This document shows, piece after piece, positions 36,324 to 44,341 of a stretch of 64,000 nt of DNA; within the stretch, counting starts at the first letter, position 1, and every line of letters begins with the position of its first letter. Source of the stretch: QHXQ01 sp045807745. GTDB lineage: Bacteria; Acidobacteriota; Blastocatellia; Pyrinomonadales; Pyrinomonadaceae. The stretch spans positions 62,001-126,000 of the forward strand of contig JBJMGT010000043.1 in the NCBI GenBank assembly GCA_045807745.1, given 5' to 3'. A model generated the notes under the pieces. The model was not told where the DNA came from. It searched no databases and worked only from the letters and a program-made list of their open reading frames with translations. A program made the position numbers and the translations under genes.

Positions 36324-36727
36324 GGGCTTTTCAGGATTTAGGAAGCCTATTACTCTTAAGCGTTGCCGCTAATTCCCAAAGAGGATTCACCAGTTCGCAG
36401 CGCCGATATTATAGCACTGGAGTAGAGAGACTAGATTTCAAAAACAGATCCAGCGCCCCCCGGCAACGTTCGTTTTTTGATTATCTACTACAACTAAACT
36501 TGCAAGTAACACACATCCAAGCGTGCTACAATGAACGAGACAGAAGAACTCAAGTATCCAGTTCGCTAAAACTGCCTCTTCAATATCTAGCACAAAAGAC
36601 TGTATAGACTCCTTCAAGCGCCGTGTGTTTTTTGAGTGAGTAAGACTCTAACTGATCAGTATATTATAGGCAGACCGAACAAGTGCGGGCGGCCATAATG
36701 GCCACCCGCACTTGTTTCATCCATCGA
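36324..36727. other. AT-rich gap between SIR2 gene and tRNA-Lys
   Basis: About 400 bp, strikingly AT-rich, with no convincing gene on either strand. It may be the remnant of the event that brought in the SIR2 gene downstream of the tRNA. I found no copy of the tRNA 3' end that would mark an attachment site. The TATAAT on the minus strand at 36408-36413 is described separately. Confidence 0.5.
36408..36413 (-). promoter_or_regulatory. Candidate extended -10 box for the SIR2 gene
   Basis: TATAAT preceded by TGC (TGCTATAAT), 85 bp before the SIR2 start on the same strand. No good -35 hexamer stands at 16-18 bp, so the extended -10 would have to suffice. Confidence 0.35.
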
Positions 36728-37018
36728 TGGGCCGTGCTGGGATCGAACCAGCGACCCGCTGATTACTTACCACTTCGGCTTTCGCCGCCCCGGTCGAGTT
36801 CGTGGTCTGGACTATCCCTTCACCTTGTCCCGCGTGCGGGATTTAGGTGGGCGCCATCTAGTCTCTACGCCTTCCCCGCGTTGCAGCGGGGCTTGGCTCG
36901 GGATTGCCATCGCTCGGAAGCGGAAGGGTTCCCCGAATTTGACGCCTGTTCACTCACCCGTTTCCGGATGAGGCTCCCATGTAAGAGTCAGCTGCTCTAC
37001 CAACTGAGCTAACGGCCC
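36728..37018 (-). tRNA. tRNA-Lys(CTT) interrupted by a group I intron
   Basis: Two exons give a complete tRNA. The 5' exon (36984-37018) runs GGGCCGT through TAGCTCAGTTGGTAGAGC to GCTGACTCT; the 3' exon (36728-36765) begins TAATCAGC and continues through T-arm GCTGGTTCGATCCCAGC to ACGGCCC and discriminator A. Joined, the anticodon stem is GCTGA/TCAGC with loop CTCTTAA, so the anticodon is CTT (Lys). The acceptor pairs perfectly. The mature tRNA is 73 nt; CCA is not encoded. A 218-nt intron lies between anticodon positions 35 and 36. A standard tRNA search may miss or misplace this gene. Confidence 0.92.
36766..36983 (-). ncRNA. Self-splicing group I intron in tRNA-Lys (IC3-like, no ORF)
   Basis: All conserved core strings are present in order on the minus strand: Q-like GGCAATCCCGAGCC (36895-36908), R-like GTAGAGACTAGATGG (36854-36868) and S-like AAGGGATAGTCC (36809-36820). 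GACTA of R pairs with TAGTC of S to make P7. The 5' exon ends in T, pairing by U-G with GGGAG near the intron start (P1), and the intron ends in G (GGTAAG), as group I introns require. CAAATTCGGGG before the Q element resembles bacterial tRNA introns of subgroup IC3. No endonuclease is encoded within. Confidence 0.9.
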
Positions 37019-37091
37019 GTTAAGGGTGAAAGAAATTTAGCGGCGCGGAAATGATGTGTCAAGCAGAGGTGTCGATGGAAGCCATAATAAC

Positions 37092-37122
37092 GCAAGGCGC
37101 TGACGCTTAAGCAGCGCCTTGC
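37092..37122 (-). terminator. Hairpin after the M28 peptidase gene
   Basis: An 11-bp stem (GCAAGGCGCTG / CAGCGCCTTGC, 9-nt loop) 15 bp past the stop, followed on the minus strand by GTTATTATGG. The T-run is weak, so termination strength is uncertain. Confidence 0.45.
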
Positions 37123-37136
37123 TTCCATCTTGCATG

Positions 37137-38804
37137 TCAGCGGCCGGTTAGTTCCGGCGGCAATTGCTTGTCCACGATGGGGCGGGCGGGCGCGTTCGCG
37201 AGTTCTTCCGCCGTCAAGAAGATGGTGCGCGCGATCTTTTGCATTTTGTCGTAGTCGATCTTGTCGGGCGAATCGCCGGGGCGGTGATAGTCCTCGTGGA
37301 CGCCGTCGAAGTAGAAGATGATGGGCACGCCTTTATGTGCATAGTTGAAGTGATCGGAGCGGAAGAAGAAGCGGTTCGGGTCGTGCGGGTCGTCGTATTT
37401 GTAGTTGAAGCCCAGATGCAGATAAGCATTGTTGACGCGCTCGCTCAGTGCGCCGAGTTGCGTGCTCATCATCTGCGAGCCGATAACGTAGACTTCGTCG
37501 GGGCCGGACAATTCGCGATTAGCCGGGTTGGTATCACCCTCCTTTTTGCTGCGCCCGATCATGTCGATATTGAGTTGGGCGACGACCTGTGTGAGCGGCA
37601 CGGTCGGGTGCTCGGTGAAATACTTTGACCCCCACAGGCCCTTCTCCTCGCCGCAGTGCCAGACAAAGAGGATCGAGCGCGCGGGGCGTGGCCCCTTCGC
37701 CAGCGCTTCGGCGATGGTCAACACGGAGACCGTGCCTGAGCCGTCGTCGTCCGCACCGTTGCAGATGTTGTCGCCGTTCACGGGCGGACAGAGGCCGACG
37801 TGATCGTAGTGCGCGCCGAGCGCGACGTACTCGTGGCGGAGCGTCTTGTCTTTGCCTTCGAGCACGCCGACCACGTTCTGCGTGAACTGCCGGTCAACCG
37901 TCATGTTCACGGCGAAGCGCAAAACTTTCTGCGGCGCGAGCGCGAACGAGGCGACGCCTTCGCCCTTCTGCGCTGCGCCGAGCACGGCTGCGCCCGTTTG
38001 TTGCTCGCCGGCAAAGAGCGCATCGAGCGTGGCGGTCGAGGCGTAGATGGTCGGGAGTTGCTGCGTCTGTCCGGTCTGTGCTTCGCCAGTGCTTTCGACC
38101 ATGTACGTGCCGCGCTCTAAGCTGCCTTGGCGGTTGGCCCACCAGCGCGCCGTGTTGCCGGCGTTAGGAATGAGAATCAAGCCGCGTGCGCCGTGTGCGC
38201 GCGCGTAGGTTTCGGGGTCGGCCCAATTCTCGCCGGCCTTGCCCTGAAGTTCCGCGCGCGTCACGCCGGCGGGGAAGCCCGCGTTGGCGACGACGATCTT
38301 ATCGCGCACGTCCACGTCCGCGTAAGGATTCCAGTTCTTCGCTTTGACGAGCCAACCGTGCCCGACATAGACGAGCGCGCCTTCGGCCGCGCCCGAACGA
38401 TTAGCCGGAAGAAAATCTGCGCCGACTTTCAGTGCGCGCTCGCCCAGTTCGGCGTGTGTCTGCGCAGTGTCAACTTTGGTACGCTGAAGCGGGATGCGTT
38501 GAAAGTATGTGCTGTCATCGCCGGCCGGTTTGATGCCCCAACGCTTGAGGTTGTCGGCGATGAACTTGGCGGTCTCGTCGAGACCGGGCGAGGGCGTGTC
38601 GCGCCCTTGCATCGCATCGGACGCAACGAAGTGCAGGCGCTCGCTCAAAGCGGCCGCGGTGATCTTCTCCGCCGCTTTGACTTCGGCCTTAGGTAGCGCG
38701 GGCGCAGGCGCGACCGCCGCCGGTGTCTGGGCAAATGAAATTGGTGTCGAGGTGAGTAGCAGCAGGCAGGTCAGCCACAGGGTGTGTAAATTCGATCTAC
38801 GCAT
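37137..38804 (-). CDS. Exported M28-family metallopeptidase with PA-like insert
   Basis: A 555 aa protein with signal peptide (1-22). Zinc-site motifs of family M28 are GAHYDHVG, NGADDDGSGTVSVL, and VWHCGEEKGLWGSKYF, with later NIDMIGRSKKEG and a histidine in DDPHDPNRFFFRSDHFNYA. A protease-associated-like segment (about 140-260, with VYVGHGWLVKAKNWNPY) sits before the catalytic part. It is probably an aminopeptidase of the periplasm. The start ATG 38804 has GGAGG upstream; the longer frame to 38936 has no signal at its N-terminus. Confidence 0.93.
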   Translation of the reverse strand: MRRSNLHTLWLTCLLLLTSTPISFAQTPAAVAPAPALPKAEVKAAEKITAAALSERLHFVASDAMQGRDTPSPGLDETAKFIADNLKRWGIKPAGDDSTYFQRIPLQRTKVDTAQTHAELGERALKVGADFLPANRSGAAEGALVYVGHGWLVKAKNWNPYADVDVRDKIVVANAGFPAGVTRAELQGKAGENWADPETYARAHGARGLILIPNAGNTARWWANRQGSLERGTYMVESTGEAQTGQTQQLPTIYASTATLDALFAGEQQTGAAVLGAAQKGEGVASFALAPQKVLRFAVNMTVDRQFTQNVVGVLEGKDKTLRHEYVALGAHYDHVGLCPPVNGDNICNGADDDGSGTVSVLTIAEALAKGPRPARSILFVWHCGEEKGLWGSKYFTEHPTVPLTQVVAQLNIDMIGRSKKEGDTNPANRELSGPDEVYVIGSQMMSTQLGALSERVNNAYLHLGFNYKYDDPHDPNRFFFRSDHFNYAHKGVPIIFYFDGVHEDYHRPGDSPDKIDYDKMQKIARTIFLTAEELANAPARPIVDKQLPPELTGR

Positions 38805-38908
38805 GAATCCTCCGCAAGTGTGAGCTTCGGCATGAAGCGCTAATGTAACAGGCGGGTTACACGTTGACCAAACGGCGCAAGGCGCGCGCCGGGCGAGAAT
38901 CAACCACC

Positions 38909-38972
38909 AAGCCACAAAGGGCACGAAGCAGAACAAAGACTTTCTTGTCCTGCTTCGTGCCCTTTGTGGCTT
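38909..38972. repeat. Perfect 23-bp inverted repeat
   Basis: The arm starting AAGCCACAAAGGGCACGAAG is followed 18 bp later by its exact complement, ending GTGCCCTTTGTGGCTT. Similar 'CCACAAAGGGCACGAAG' words recur in many bacterial genomes. Here it lies between the M28 start and the hemerythrin gene's stop, both on the minus strand, and may form a strong 3' hairpin. Confidence 0.8.
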
Positions 38973-38994
38973 AGCGGTTAATCAGCTTTCGCGC

Positions 38995-39453
38995 TCAGCG
39001 AGCCGAGGCGGCTTTCGGTTGTTGTAGCTGTTGCTGCTTCTCTTGCTCCATGCGCGTGCCGAGGTCTTCGATCTGTTGCGGGCTGAGCACGTCGCGCGCT
39101 TTGACGAACATCTCGTTCTCTTCTTCATCGACGTGATGCTCGATGGTCTGCTTCAACTCGTCGAACGTGTCCGTCCACTCTTCGTCGTCTGGCGGCAGAC
39201 CGGCGAGTTGCGCGAGTAGGTCTTTGATGTCCTGATGCTCGTCGTAGGCTTCGAGCGTGATCTCGCGCGTCTCGGCCGCTTGCTTGAGCACAGGATAAAA
39301 GATCGTCTCCTCGATGTGTGCATGCACGTCGAGCGCCTGCTTGATCTGGTTGAAGAGTTGTTGCCGTTGCGTGGGCGCGTCGGTGGCCTCAACCTGTTTG
39401 ATCGTCGCCGCCACCTGCGCGTGATCCTGTTTCAAGAGCGTGAATACGTCCAT
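38995..39453 (-). CDS. Hemerythrin-like (HHE) domain protein
   Basis: A 152 aa cytoplasmic four-helix protein with the HHE cation-binding pattern: FTLLKQDHAQVAATI, DVHAHIEETIFYPVLKQ and TIEHHVDEEENEMFVKAR. These supply histidines and acidic residues for a non-haem di-iron centre that binds O2 or NO or senses iron. The Gln/Lys-rich tail has no known function. It lies alone between two repeat-rich gaps. Confidence 0.93.
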   Translation of the reverse strand: MDVFTLLKQDHAQVAATIKQVEATDAPTQRQQLFNQIKQALDVHAHIEETIFYPVLKQAAETREITLEAYDEHQDIKDLLAQLAGLPPDDEEWTDTFDELKQTIEHHVDEEENEMFVKARDVLSPQQIEDLGTRMEQEKQQQLQQPKAASAR

Positions 39454-39612
39454 ACTGCCTCCCCTTATGTGCTGTACCTCTATGTGTGGAAAGCTCCGCG
39501 CGTGCTGCGCGCGAGCCGTGACCCGGTTACGTGAGCGCTGAGCGGGCCGCCGCGCCTAAGTTTCGTGCATCGGCGCGGCGGCATGTGCTGTCATTAATGA
39601 CTAAGCCGTGAA

Positions 39613-39936
39613 CTATTCGCGTCTGACCACGGTCTCGCGCTCATGTACGACTGCCGTGTGGTCGCGTGAACGACCACGCGCGCCCATAGCGGCAATGGCG
39701 ACGATGGCGAGTAGCACCACCGCGCCGAGACCGAGCCAGAGCGGGTTGATGGCCGTCCGCTCCGAGCGCGTGACCTGCACCGTCGTGGGCTGGGTCGTCT
39801 CGGCCGTTCTGGTGGTCTGTGTGGTCGTGGTCTGTGAGCTGTTGGCGCTGTTGCTCGTCTGCGCGAAGGCCGAGAGCGACAGCGTGCACAACAGCACGGC
39901 GAGGGCGATAATTAGCGTGGTCGAACGTTGTCTCAT
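39613..39936 (-). CDS. Small membrane protein, Thr/Gln-rich exported region
   Basis: 107 aa: a signal-like helix (about 5-25), a Thr/Gln/Ser-rich stretch (TTTTQTTRTAETTQPTTVQV), a second transmembrane helix (about 65-85, LWLGLGAVVLLAIVAIAAMG) and a short charged tail. The start ATG 39936 has GGAGG upstream. The layout is that of a small two-helix envelope protein of unknown role. Confidence 0.75.
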   Translation of the reverse strand: MRQRSTTLIIALAVLLCTLSLSAFAQTSNSANSSQTTTTQTTRTAETTQPTTVQVTRSERTAINPLWLGLGAVVLLAIVAIAAMGARGRSRDHTAVVHERETVVRRE

Positions 39937-40132
39937 AACGCGTATCCTCCTGTTCAAGGCCGCACCGAAAGAGAACAAACGACAGCCAAAGCAGTACAGC
40001 CGTCGCCGCGCCCGGCGCGACTTTTCCGGTCATTTATCTAAACGGGATATGCGTATGCTACTCACGTGCCAGTAGATGGCGGAAGATAGCGGGGCAGGGA
40101 GGTGCGTGGCCCGTTTTGCAGATGGAAACGGT

Positions 40133-40648
40133 CTATGCGAGAATCTGCCCACGCGCCTGTAGCTCAGTGGATAGAGCGCCTGTCTCCGGAACAGGAGGTC
40201 GCAAGTTCGATCCTTGCCAGGCGTATTCCTTGCTCAACTCTTTTACGTGCTGTTCCCAAGTATAGTCAGCCGCCCACTTCACAAACTTTGCTTGTCTATT
40301 TTTCGCTGGCGTGAGCCGCAACCGACCTTCTGCCCCTTGCCCAGTGGCCGGCAATGCGTAGAGTTTCCCATCCGTCGGGCAATACGCTACGAAGTAGTCA
40401 ACCTCACCGGGCTTGTATGGTCTGCGCGTGAGACCAGCACCCGGTTGTCTACGCTGGCTTTTGAAGAGGACGCAGCCGTTACTTAGCCATGCCGTTTTGA
40501 CTTGCACTTTGAGCAGACGCGCGCCGATGCCAACTACCAGATCGTAGCTCGCCCTACTGCCGAAGGGGATGCTAACTTGAAAGCCCGCGTTAAGATAGGC
40601 GGTGAGGACGATGGCTTCACTACGGTTGCCACTTTCGTACTTGTGCAT
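40133..40648 (-). CDS. Free-standing group I intron-type PD-(D/E)XK homing endonuclease, 3' end antisense to tRNA-Arg
   Basis: A 171 aa protein of the family of I-Ssp6803I (the endonuclease of a cyanobacterial tRNA intron). E11 in GNRSEAIVL, D36 in ASYDLVVG, and Q49-x-K51 in LLKVQVKTAW make the active site; YKPGEVDYFVAYCPTDGKLY and LYALP are typical. GGAGG precedes the ATG. No intron surrounds it. The last 30 residues (from about 142, QGSNLRPPVPETGALS) are the antisense translation of tRNA-Arg(CCG), so the natural stop is missing and the gene is fused to the 3' end of the tRNA. Confidence 0.82.
   Translation of the reverse strand: MHKYESGNRSEAIVLTAYLNAGFQVSIPFGSRASYDLVVGIGARLLKVQVKTAWLSNGCVLFKSQRRQPGAGLTRRPYKPGEVDYFVAYCPTDGKLYALPATGQGAEGRLRLTPAKNRQAKFVKWAADYTWEQHVKELSKEYAWQGSNLRPPVPETGALSTELQARGQILA
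40153..40225 (+). tRNA. tRNA-Arg(CCG)
   Basis: A complete 73-nt tRNA: acceptor GCGCCTG/CAGGCGT, D-arm GCTCAGTGGATAGAGC, anticodon stem CCTGT/ACAGG with loop CTCCGGA (anticodon CCG), T-arm GCAAGTTCGATCCTTGC and discriminator A. No intron and no encoded CCA. The homing endonuclease gene abuts its 3' end on the opposite strand. Confidence 0.97.
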
Positions 40649-40737
40649 ACTTCCTCCAAGTCTATTTCAAAGTGAGGGCGTTCAATTATAGCGTATCAAG
40701 CACACGAGTCAGAGAGGAACGATTAAGCTAAAAGTCT

Positions 40738-41097
40738 ATGCTAGTAGTCAACCGCCAGCACGCCGCCGTCATCAACACGCCGCACGGGTCGGAGATACGC
40801 CCGTTGATTGATCGCACTACGTCGGAAATCGAGCTATGCAGTCTCGCGGAAGAAGTCTTGCCGCCGGGTGCGACCGTCGGGCGGCATCACCACCACGCGA
40901 CCGAAGAGGTCTATTACATTTTGAGCGGCAACGGACACATGACTGTGGGCGACGAAGCGCGCGCGGTCACAACGGGCGACGCCGTCTTTATCCCACGCGG
41001 CTGCTCGCACACGCTCACCAACACCGGCGCAGGGCCGTTGACCTTACTGCTCGTCTGCGGGCCGGCTTATGATCGCGCCGATCATTTGATGGAATAA
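40738..41097 (+). CDS. Cupin-fold protein
   Basis: A 119 aa single-domain cupin. The metal-binding motif 1 (RHHHHATEEVYYILSGNGHM) and motif 2 (GDAVFIPRGCSHTLTNTGAG) are complete, with three histidines and one glutamate as likely ligands. Small cupins of this kind may be mannose-6-phosphate isomerase-like or simple metal-dependent enzymes; the substrate is unknown. kdsD follows 83 bp downstream on the same strand. Confidence 0.92.
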   Translation: MLVVNRQHAAVINTPHGSEIRPLIDRTTSEIELCSLAEEVLPPGATVGRHHHHATEEVYYILSGNGHMTVGDEARAVTTGDAVFIPRGCSHTLTNTGAGPLTLLLVCGPAYDRADHLME

Positions 41098-41180
41098 CTA
41101 CTAAAGGCACGCTTGTCGGCGTGCGCGCCTTCGTCGTATGCTCCGACCTCATGTAAGAAGCGCGCGCACCAAGTTCTGTC

Positions 41181-42164
41181 ATGACTGAAAGCAAGCTGTT
41201 CACACAGGTCACGGACTGTCTCCGCCTTGAAGCCGAAGCCATCGCGCAGACGGCCGAGCGGCTAGCGCCGGACGCGGTCGAGCGGGCGCTTGCGCTGCTG
41301 CGTGATAGTCGCGGCAAGGTCGTCGTGGTCGGCGTCGGCAAGTCGGGCAACGTGGCGCAGAAGATCGCGGCGACGCTGACGAGCACGGGCACGCTCGCCG
41401 TCTTCCTGCATCCATCGGACGCGCTGCACGGGGGCTTGGGCGTCGTGACGACGGACGACGTGGTCGTCGTCATCAGCAACAGCGGCGAGACGGACGAGAT
41501 ACTCGCTATGCTGCCGTATCTCAAACACAACCGCGTGCCCGTCGTCGCCATCATCGGCAACCTGCGTTCGACGCTCGCCGCGCGCGCAGACGTGGTGCTC
41601 GATGCCTCTGTCTCAAAGGAAGCATGCCCGCTCGGTCTCGCACCAACGACAAGCACGACGGTCGCGCTTGCCATCGGCGACGCGCTCGCTGTCACGTTGA
41701 TGCAGTGCGCAGAGTTGACGCCCGAAGCGTTCGCTATGAATCATCCGGCGGGGCAGTTGGGCAAACGCCTGATGCTGCGCGTGGCGGACGTGATGCACGG
41801 CGGCGCTCAGAATCCGATAGTTGCGCCGGCCGCAACGCTACTCGAAGTCGTGCACGCGATCAGTCGCGGCGGCTTGGGTGCGGTCAACGTGGTGGACGGC
41901 GCGGGGCAACTTGCCGGCATCATCACGGACGGCGATCTGCGGCGCGCGCTCGAACGCGGCGAGTTGGCCGACCTCGCACGGTTGACGAGCGCAACGATCA
42001 TGACGCCGACGCCCGTCGTGACGACGCCCGACACGCTCGCCTACGCGGCGCTACAACTGATGGAGGATCGCCCGTCGCAAATCTCCGTCCTGCCGGTCGT
42101 CGATGAGCGGGGCGCGTGTGTGGGCTTGCTGCGGCTGCACGATATCGTCCGCACCGGGTTGTGA
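41181..42164 (+). CDS. kdsD: D-arabinose 5-phosphate isomerase KdsD (KpsF/GutQ family)
   Basis: A 327 aa enzyme that makes D-arabinose 5-phosphate from ribulose 5-phosphate, the first step to KDO of lipopolysaccharide. The SIS sugar-isomerase domain shows VVVVGVGKSGNVAQKIAATL and HPSDALHGGLG, with CPLGLAPTTSTTVALAIGDA; catalytic residues are in this core. Two CBS domains fill about 205-325. With lpxC downstream it marks a diderm, LPS-bearing cell. Confidence 0.95.
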   Translation: MTESKLFTQVTDCLRLEAEAIAQTAERLAPDAVERALALLRDSRGKVVVVGVGKSGNVAQKIAATLTSTGTLAVFLHPSDALHGGLGVVTTDDVVVVISNSGETDEILAMLPYLKHNRVPVVAIIGNLRSTLAARADVVLDASVSKEACPLGLAPTTSTTVALAIGDALAVTLMQCAELTPEAFAMNHPAGQLGKRLMLRVADVMHGGAQNPIVAPAATLLEVVHAISRGGLGAVNVVDGAGQLAGIITDGDLRRALERGELADLARLTSATIMTPTPVVTTPDTLAYAALQLMEDRPSQISVLPVVDERGACVGLLRLHDIVRTGL

Positions 42165-42178
42165 AAGGGGAATAAAGT

Positions 42179-42877
42179 TTGCGAAGTTTAATCGCGCGTC
42201 TAGCTTGCGCGCTGCTGCTGACCGTCGCCACCCTCCCCAACGTTCACGCTACAACGACGCCTAAGACAGACGCTCCGGTCGAAGCGAAAGCGATCCCGGC
42301 GGGCGAGGTCACAGTCGTGTTGCCCGAACGGCTCTTCAACGCGCTCATTGAATCATTGTTTACTTTGCCGCAGCCGCCGACCTTCCCGCTCTCAGGTGGC
42401 GACAACAAAGGCGGTGCGTGCGCGAGCGAGATCACGCTGCTGCGCGCACAGGCGGGCGCGCACACAGGCGTGCAATTTCGCAACGGAGAGATCAGCGCGC
42501 CAGTTGCGTTCAAAGGCGCATACGGTGCGCCGCTCGTCGGCTGTCTGAAGTTTCAAGGCTGGGCCGACACGAACCTGAATCTCTCATTCGATCAAACCAA
42601 ACAAGCGCTCGTCGCCCGCGTCGTAGTGCGCGAAGTGCACTTGAGCAAAGTGCCTTCGATGCTCAATAACGGCATCACGGGGTTGGTGCAGGATGCTTTG
42701 GACGCGCGCTTGAACCCGGTCGAAATCCTGCGCGCAGATCAAGTCTCACTGCGTCTGCCGCTCACCAAGATGTCCAACAGCGGCGCGCTCCGCCTGCGCG
42801 CAAAAGAGGTGCGCCAAGAGGTCGCGCCGGGCGAGTTGCGCGTGCACATTGTGTATGAATTTGTGCGGGAGGATTGA
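42179..42877 (+). CDS. Exported protein of unknown function
   Basis: A 232 aa protein with a clear signal peptide (MRSLIARLACALLLTVATLP). I do not recognise the family. The mature part is mixed alpha/beta with conserved-looking VTVVLPERLFNALIESLF, a Gly/Cys segment and a last strand LRLRAKEVRQEV, and only two cysteines, so a beta-barrel-like or lipid-binding fold is possible. The start is TTG at 42179 with AAGGGG upstream. It lies 15 bp after kdsD, so the two are likely co-transcribed, which hints at an envelope role. Confidence 0.8.
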   Translation: MRSLIARLACALLLTVATLPNVHATTTPKTDAPVEAKAIPAGEVTVVLPERLFNALIESLFTLPQPPTFPLSGGDNKGGACASEITLLRAQAGAHTGVQFRNGEISAPVAFKGAYGAPLVGCLKFQGWADTNLNLSFDQTKQALVARVVVREVHLSKVPSMLNNGITGLVQDALDARLNPVEILRADQVSLRLPLTKMSNSGALRLRAKEVRQEVAPGELRVHIVYEFVRED

Positions 42878-42885
42878 AGGGCGCG

Positions 42886-43257
42886 ATGAGCGACGAGGCG
42901 ACGACCACACTGTATCGCCCGGTGGGTACGACGGAATTGATCCTGATCCGCAAGAGCGGCTATCGAGAGTTTCCGCCGCGCCTGCCTGATCAGCCGATCT
43001 TCTATCCCGTGCTCAGCGAGGCGTATGCCGTCCAGATCGCGCGTGATTGGAACGCGAAGTACAACGAGGACAAGCGCGGCTACGTGACGCGCTTCCGCGT
43101 GCGCTCTATGTATCTCAGTAAGTTCTTGCCGCAGACGGTCGGCGGCGCGGAGCATCGCGAGTACTGGATTCCGGCGGGCGAGCTATACCTGCTTAATTGC
43201 AACATCGTCGGCCTGATTGAAGTGATCGCGGAGTTCAGCGCGGCGGAAAAAGATTAA
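42886..43257 (+). CDS. Conserved protein of the 'ADP-ribosylation/crystallin J1' type
   Basis: A 123 aa cytoplasmic protein (start ATG 42886, GAAGGG upstream). It matches a family often labelled 'ADP-ribosylation/crystallin J1', recognisable by GTTELILIRKSGYREFPPRL, QPIFYPVLSEAYAVQIARDW and KFLPQTVGGAEHREYWIPAG. The label comes from early annotation and no ADP-ribosyl activity is shown; function is unknown. It follows the exported protein after 8 bp, and is convergent with lpxC. Confidence 0.85.
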   Translation: MSDEATTTLYRPVGTTELILIRKSGYREFPPRLPDQPIFYPVLSEAYAVQIARDWNAKYNEDKRGYVTRFRVRSMYLSKFLPQTVGGAEHREYWIPAGELYLLNCNIVGLIEVIAEFSAAEKD

Positions 43258-43278
43258 CTAGCCGGGCGCGCTGAATCA

Positions 43279-44178
43279 TTAAGCATATACGACTGCGCTG
43301 ACCGGCATATCCACGACTTCCCACGCCGTATCGTCGCGGAGCAGTTTCGTCATCAGCATTGCATGAAAGAGATGCCCGCTGCGTTCGGCGCGGACGAGCC
43401 CGAGGAGCGGCATCCCTAAGAGGGCCAAGTCACCGATGATGTCGAGAATCTTGTGGCGCACGAACTCGTCGCGTGTGCGCAGCGGTGCTGCATTCAACAT
43501 GCCGTCGGGCGTGAGCACGATGGCGTTGTCGATTGAGCCGCCACGGATGAGATTGGCGCGGCGCAGGGCTTCGATCTCGGCCGTGAAGCCGAACGTGCGC
43601 GCGCCGGCGATCTCGCGCCCGAAGGCTGCGGGGTCGAGCGCGTCGAAGCGTAGGCGCTGCGTGCCGATGAGCGGGTGCGGGAAGTCGATCAGGCAGTCGA
43701 TCTCGTAGCCGTCGTGCGGCTCGACGCTCATGCGGCGCGCGCCTTCGGCGACCGTGATCTTTTTCCGCACACGCAACGCACGCCGTGCCGCCGGTTGTGC
43801 CACCACGCCGACACGCTCGATCAGTTCCGTGAACGGCTCGGCCGAGCCGTCCATGATCGGCACTTCCAGGTTATCAACTTCGACGTAAGCGTTATCCACG
43901 CCGCCGCCGCGCAGGGCCGCTAACAGGTGCTCGACCGTGGCGAGCGACACGCCCGCGTGCATCAAGGTCGTCGCGTAGCTTGAATGGGCGACGCACTCGA
44001 CGGTCGCGGGAATCTCGAAATTATCGAGGTCTGTGCGCACGAAGATGTAGCCGGTGTCGGGCGGCGCAGGGCGCAGGCGCACATGTACGGGCACGCCCGT
44101 GTGTAAGCCTAAGCCGGAAATGGCCACAGACCGCGTGAGTGTTGTCTGTCTGCTCAAATTGAGACTTGATCCTTTCAC
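43279..44178 (-). CDS. lpxC: UDP-3-O-acyl-N-acetylglucosamine deacetylase LpxC
   Basis: The committed step of lipid A synthesis: Zn-dependent deacetylation of UDP-3-O-acyl-GlcNAc. Motifs seen are ATVEHLLAALRGGGVDN (zinc His, catalytic Glu), EVPIMDGSAEPF, the ARTFGF loop, HKILDIIGDLALLG (zinc His, Asp) and GHLFHAMLMTKLL (catalytic His). I start at GTG 44178, which gives the usual 299 aa; a TTG nine codons later is possible. The longer frame to 44403 runs into repeats. Confidence 0.95.
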   Translation of the reverse strand: MKGSSLNLSRQTTLTRSVAISGLGLHTGVPVHVRLRPAPPDTGYIFVRTDLDNFEIPATVECVAHSSYATTLMHAGVSLATVEHLLAALRGGGVDNAYVEVDNLEVPIMDGSAEPFTELIERVGVVAQPAARRALRVRKKITVAEGARRMSVEPHDGYEIDCLIDFPHPLIGTQRLRFDALDPAAFGREIAGARTFGFTAEIEALRRANLIRGGSIDNAIVLTPDGMLNAAPLRTRDEFVRHKILDIIGDLALLGMPLLGLVRAERSGHLFHAMLMTKLLRDDTAWEVVDMPVSAVVYA

Positions 44179-44341
44179 GGCCGGCACGCGCCGACACGTC
44201 TGTATGTTGAAGCGCGAAAATAGAGTGCAATGATTATGCCGCGTGCTGCACACCAGTAATTGTTGGAAATGCCGCGTCCTGCTGCGGCTGTTTGTGGCAC
44301 ACAGACCACAACCGTGCGGCGCGCGCGCCACAATCAACCCC

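Noticed and set aside
34743..36727. Integrative island with attachment sites at tRNA-Lys
   Set aside because: No integrase and no duplicate of the tRNA 3' end was found, although composition and position would suit.
36683..37012. 109-aa plus-strand open frame over tRNA-Lys
   Set aside because: It is the antisense of the tRNA and its intron.
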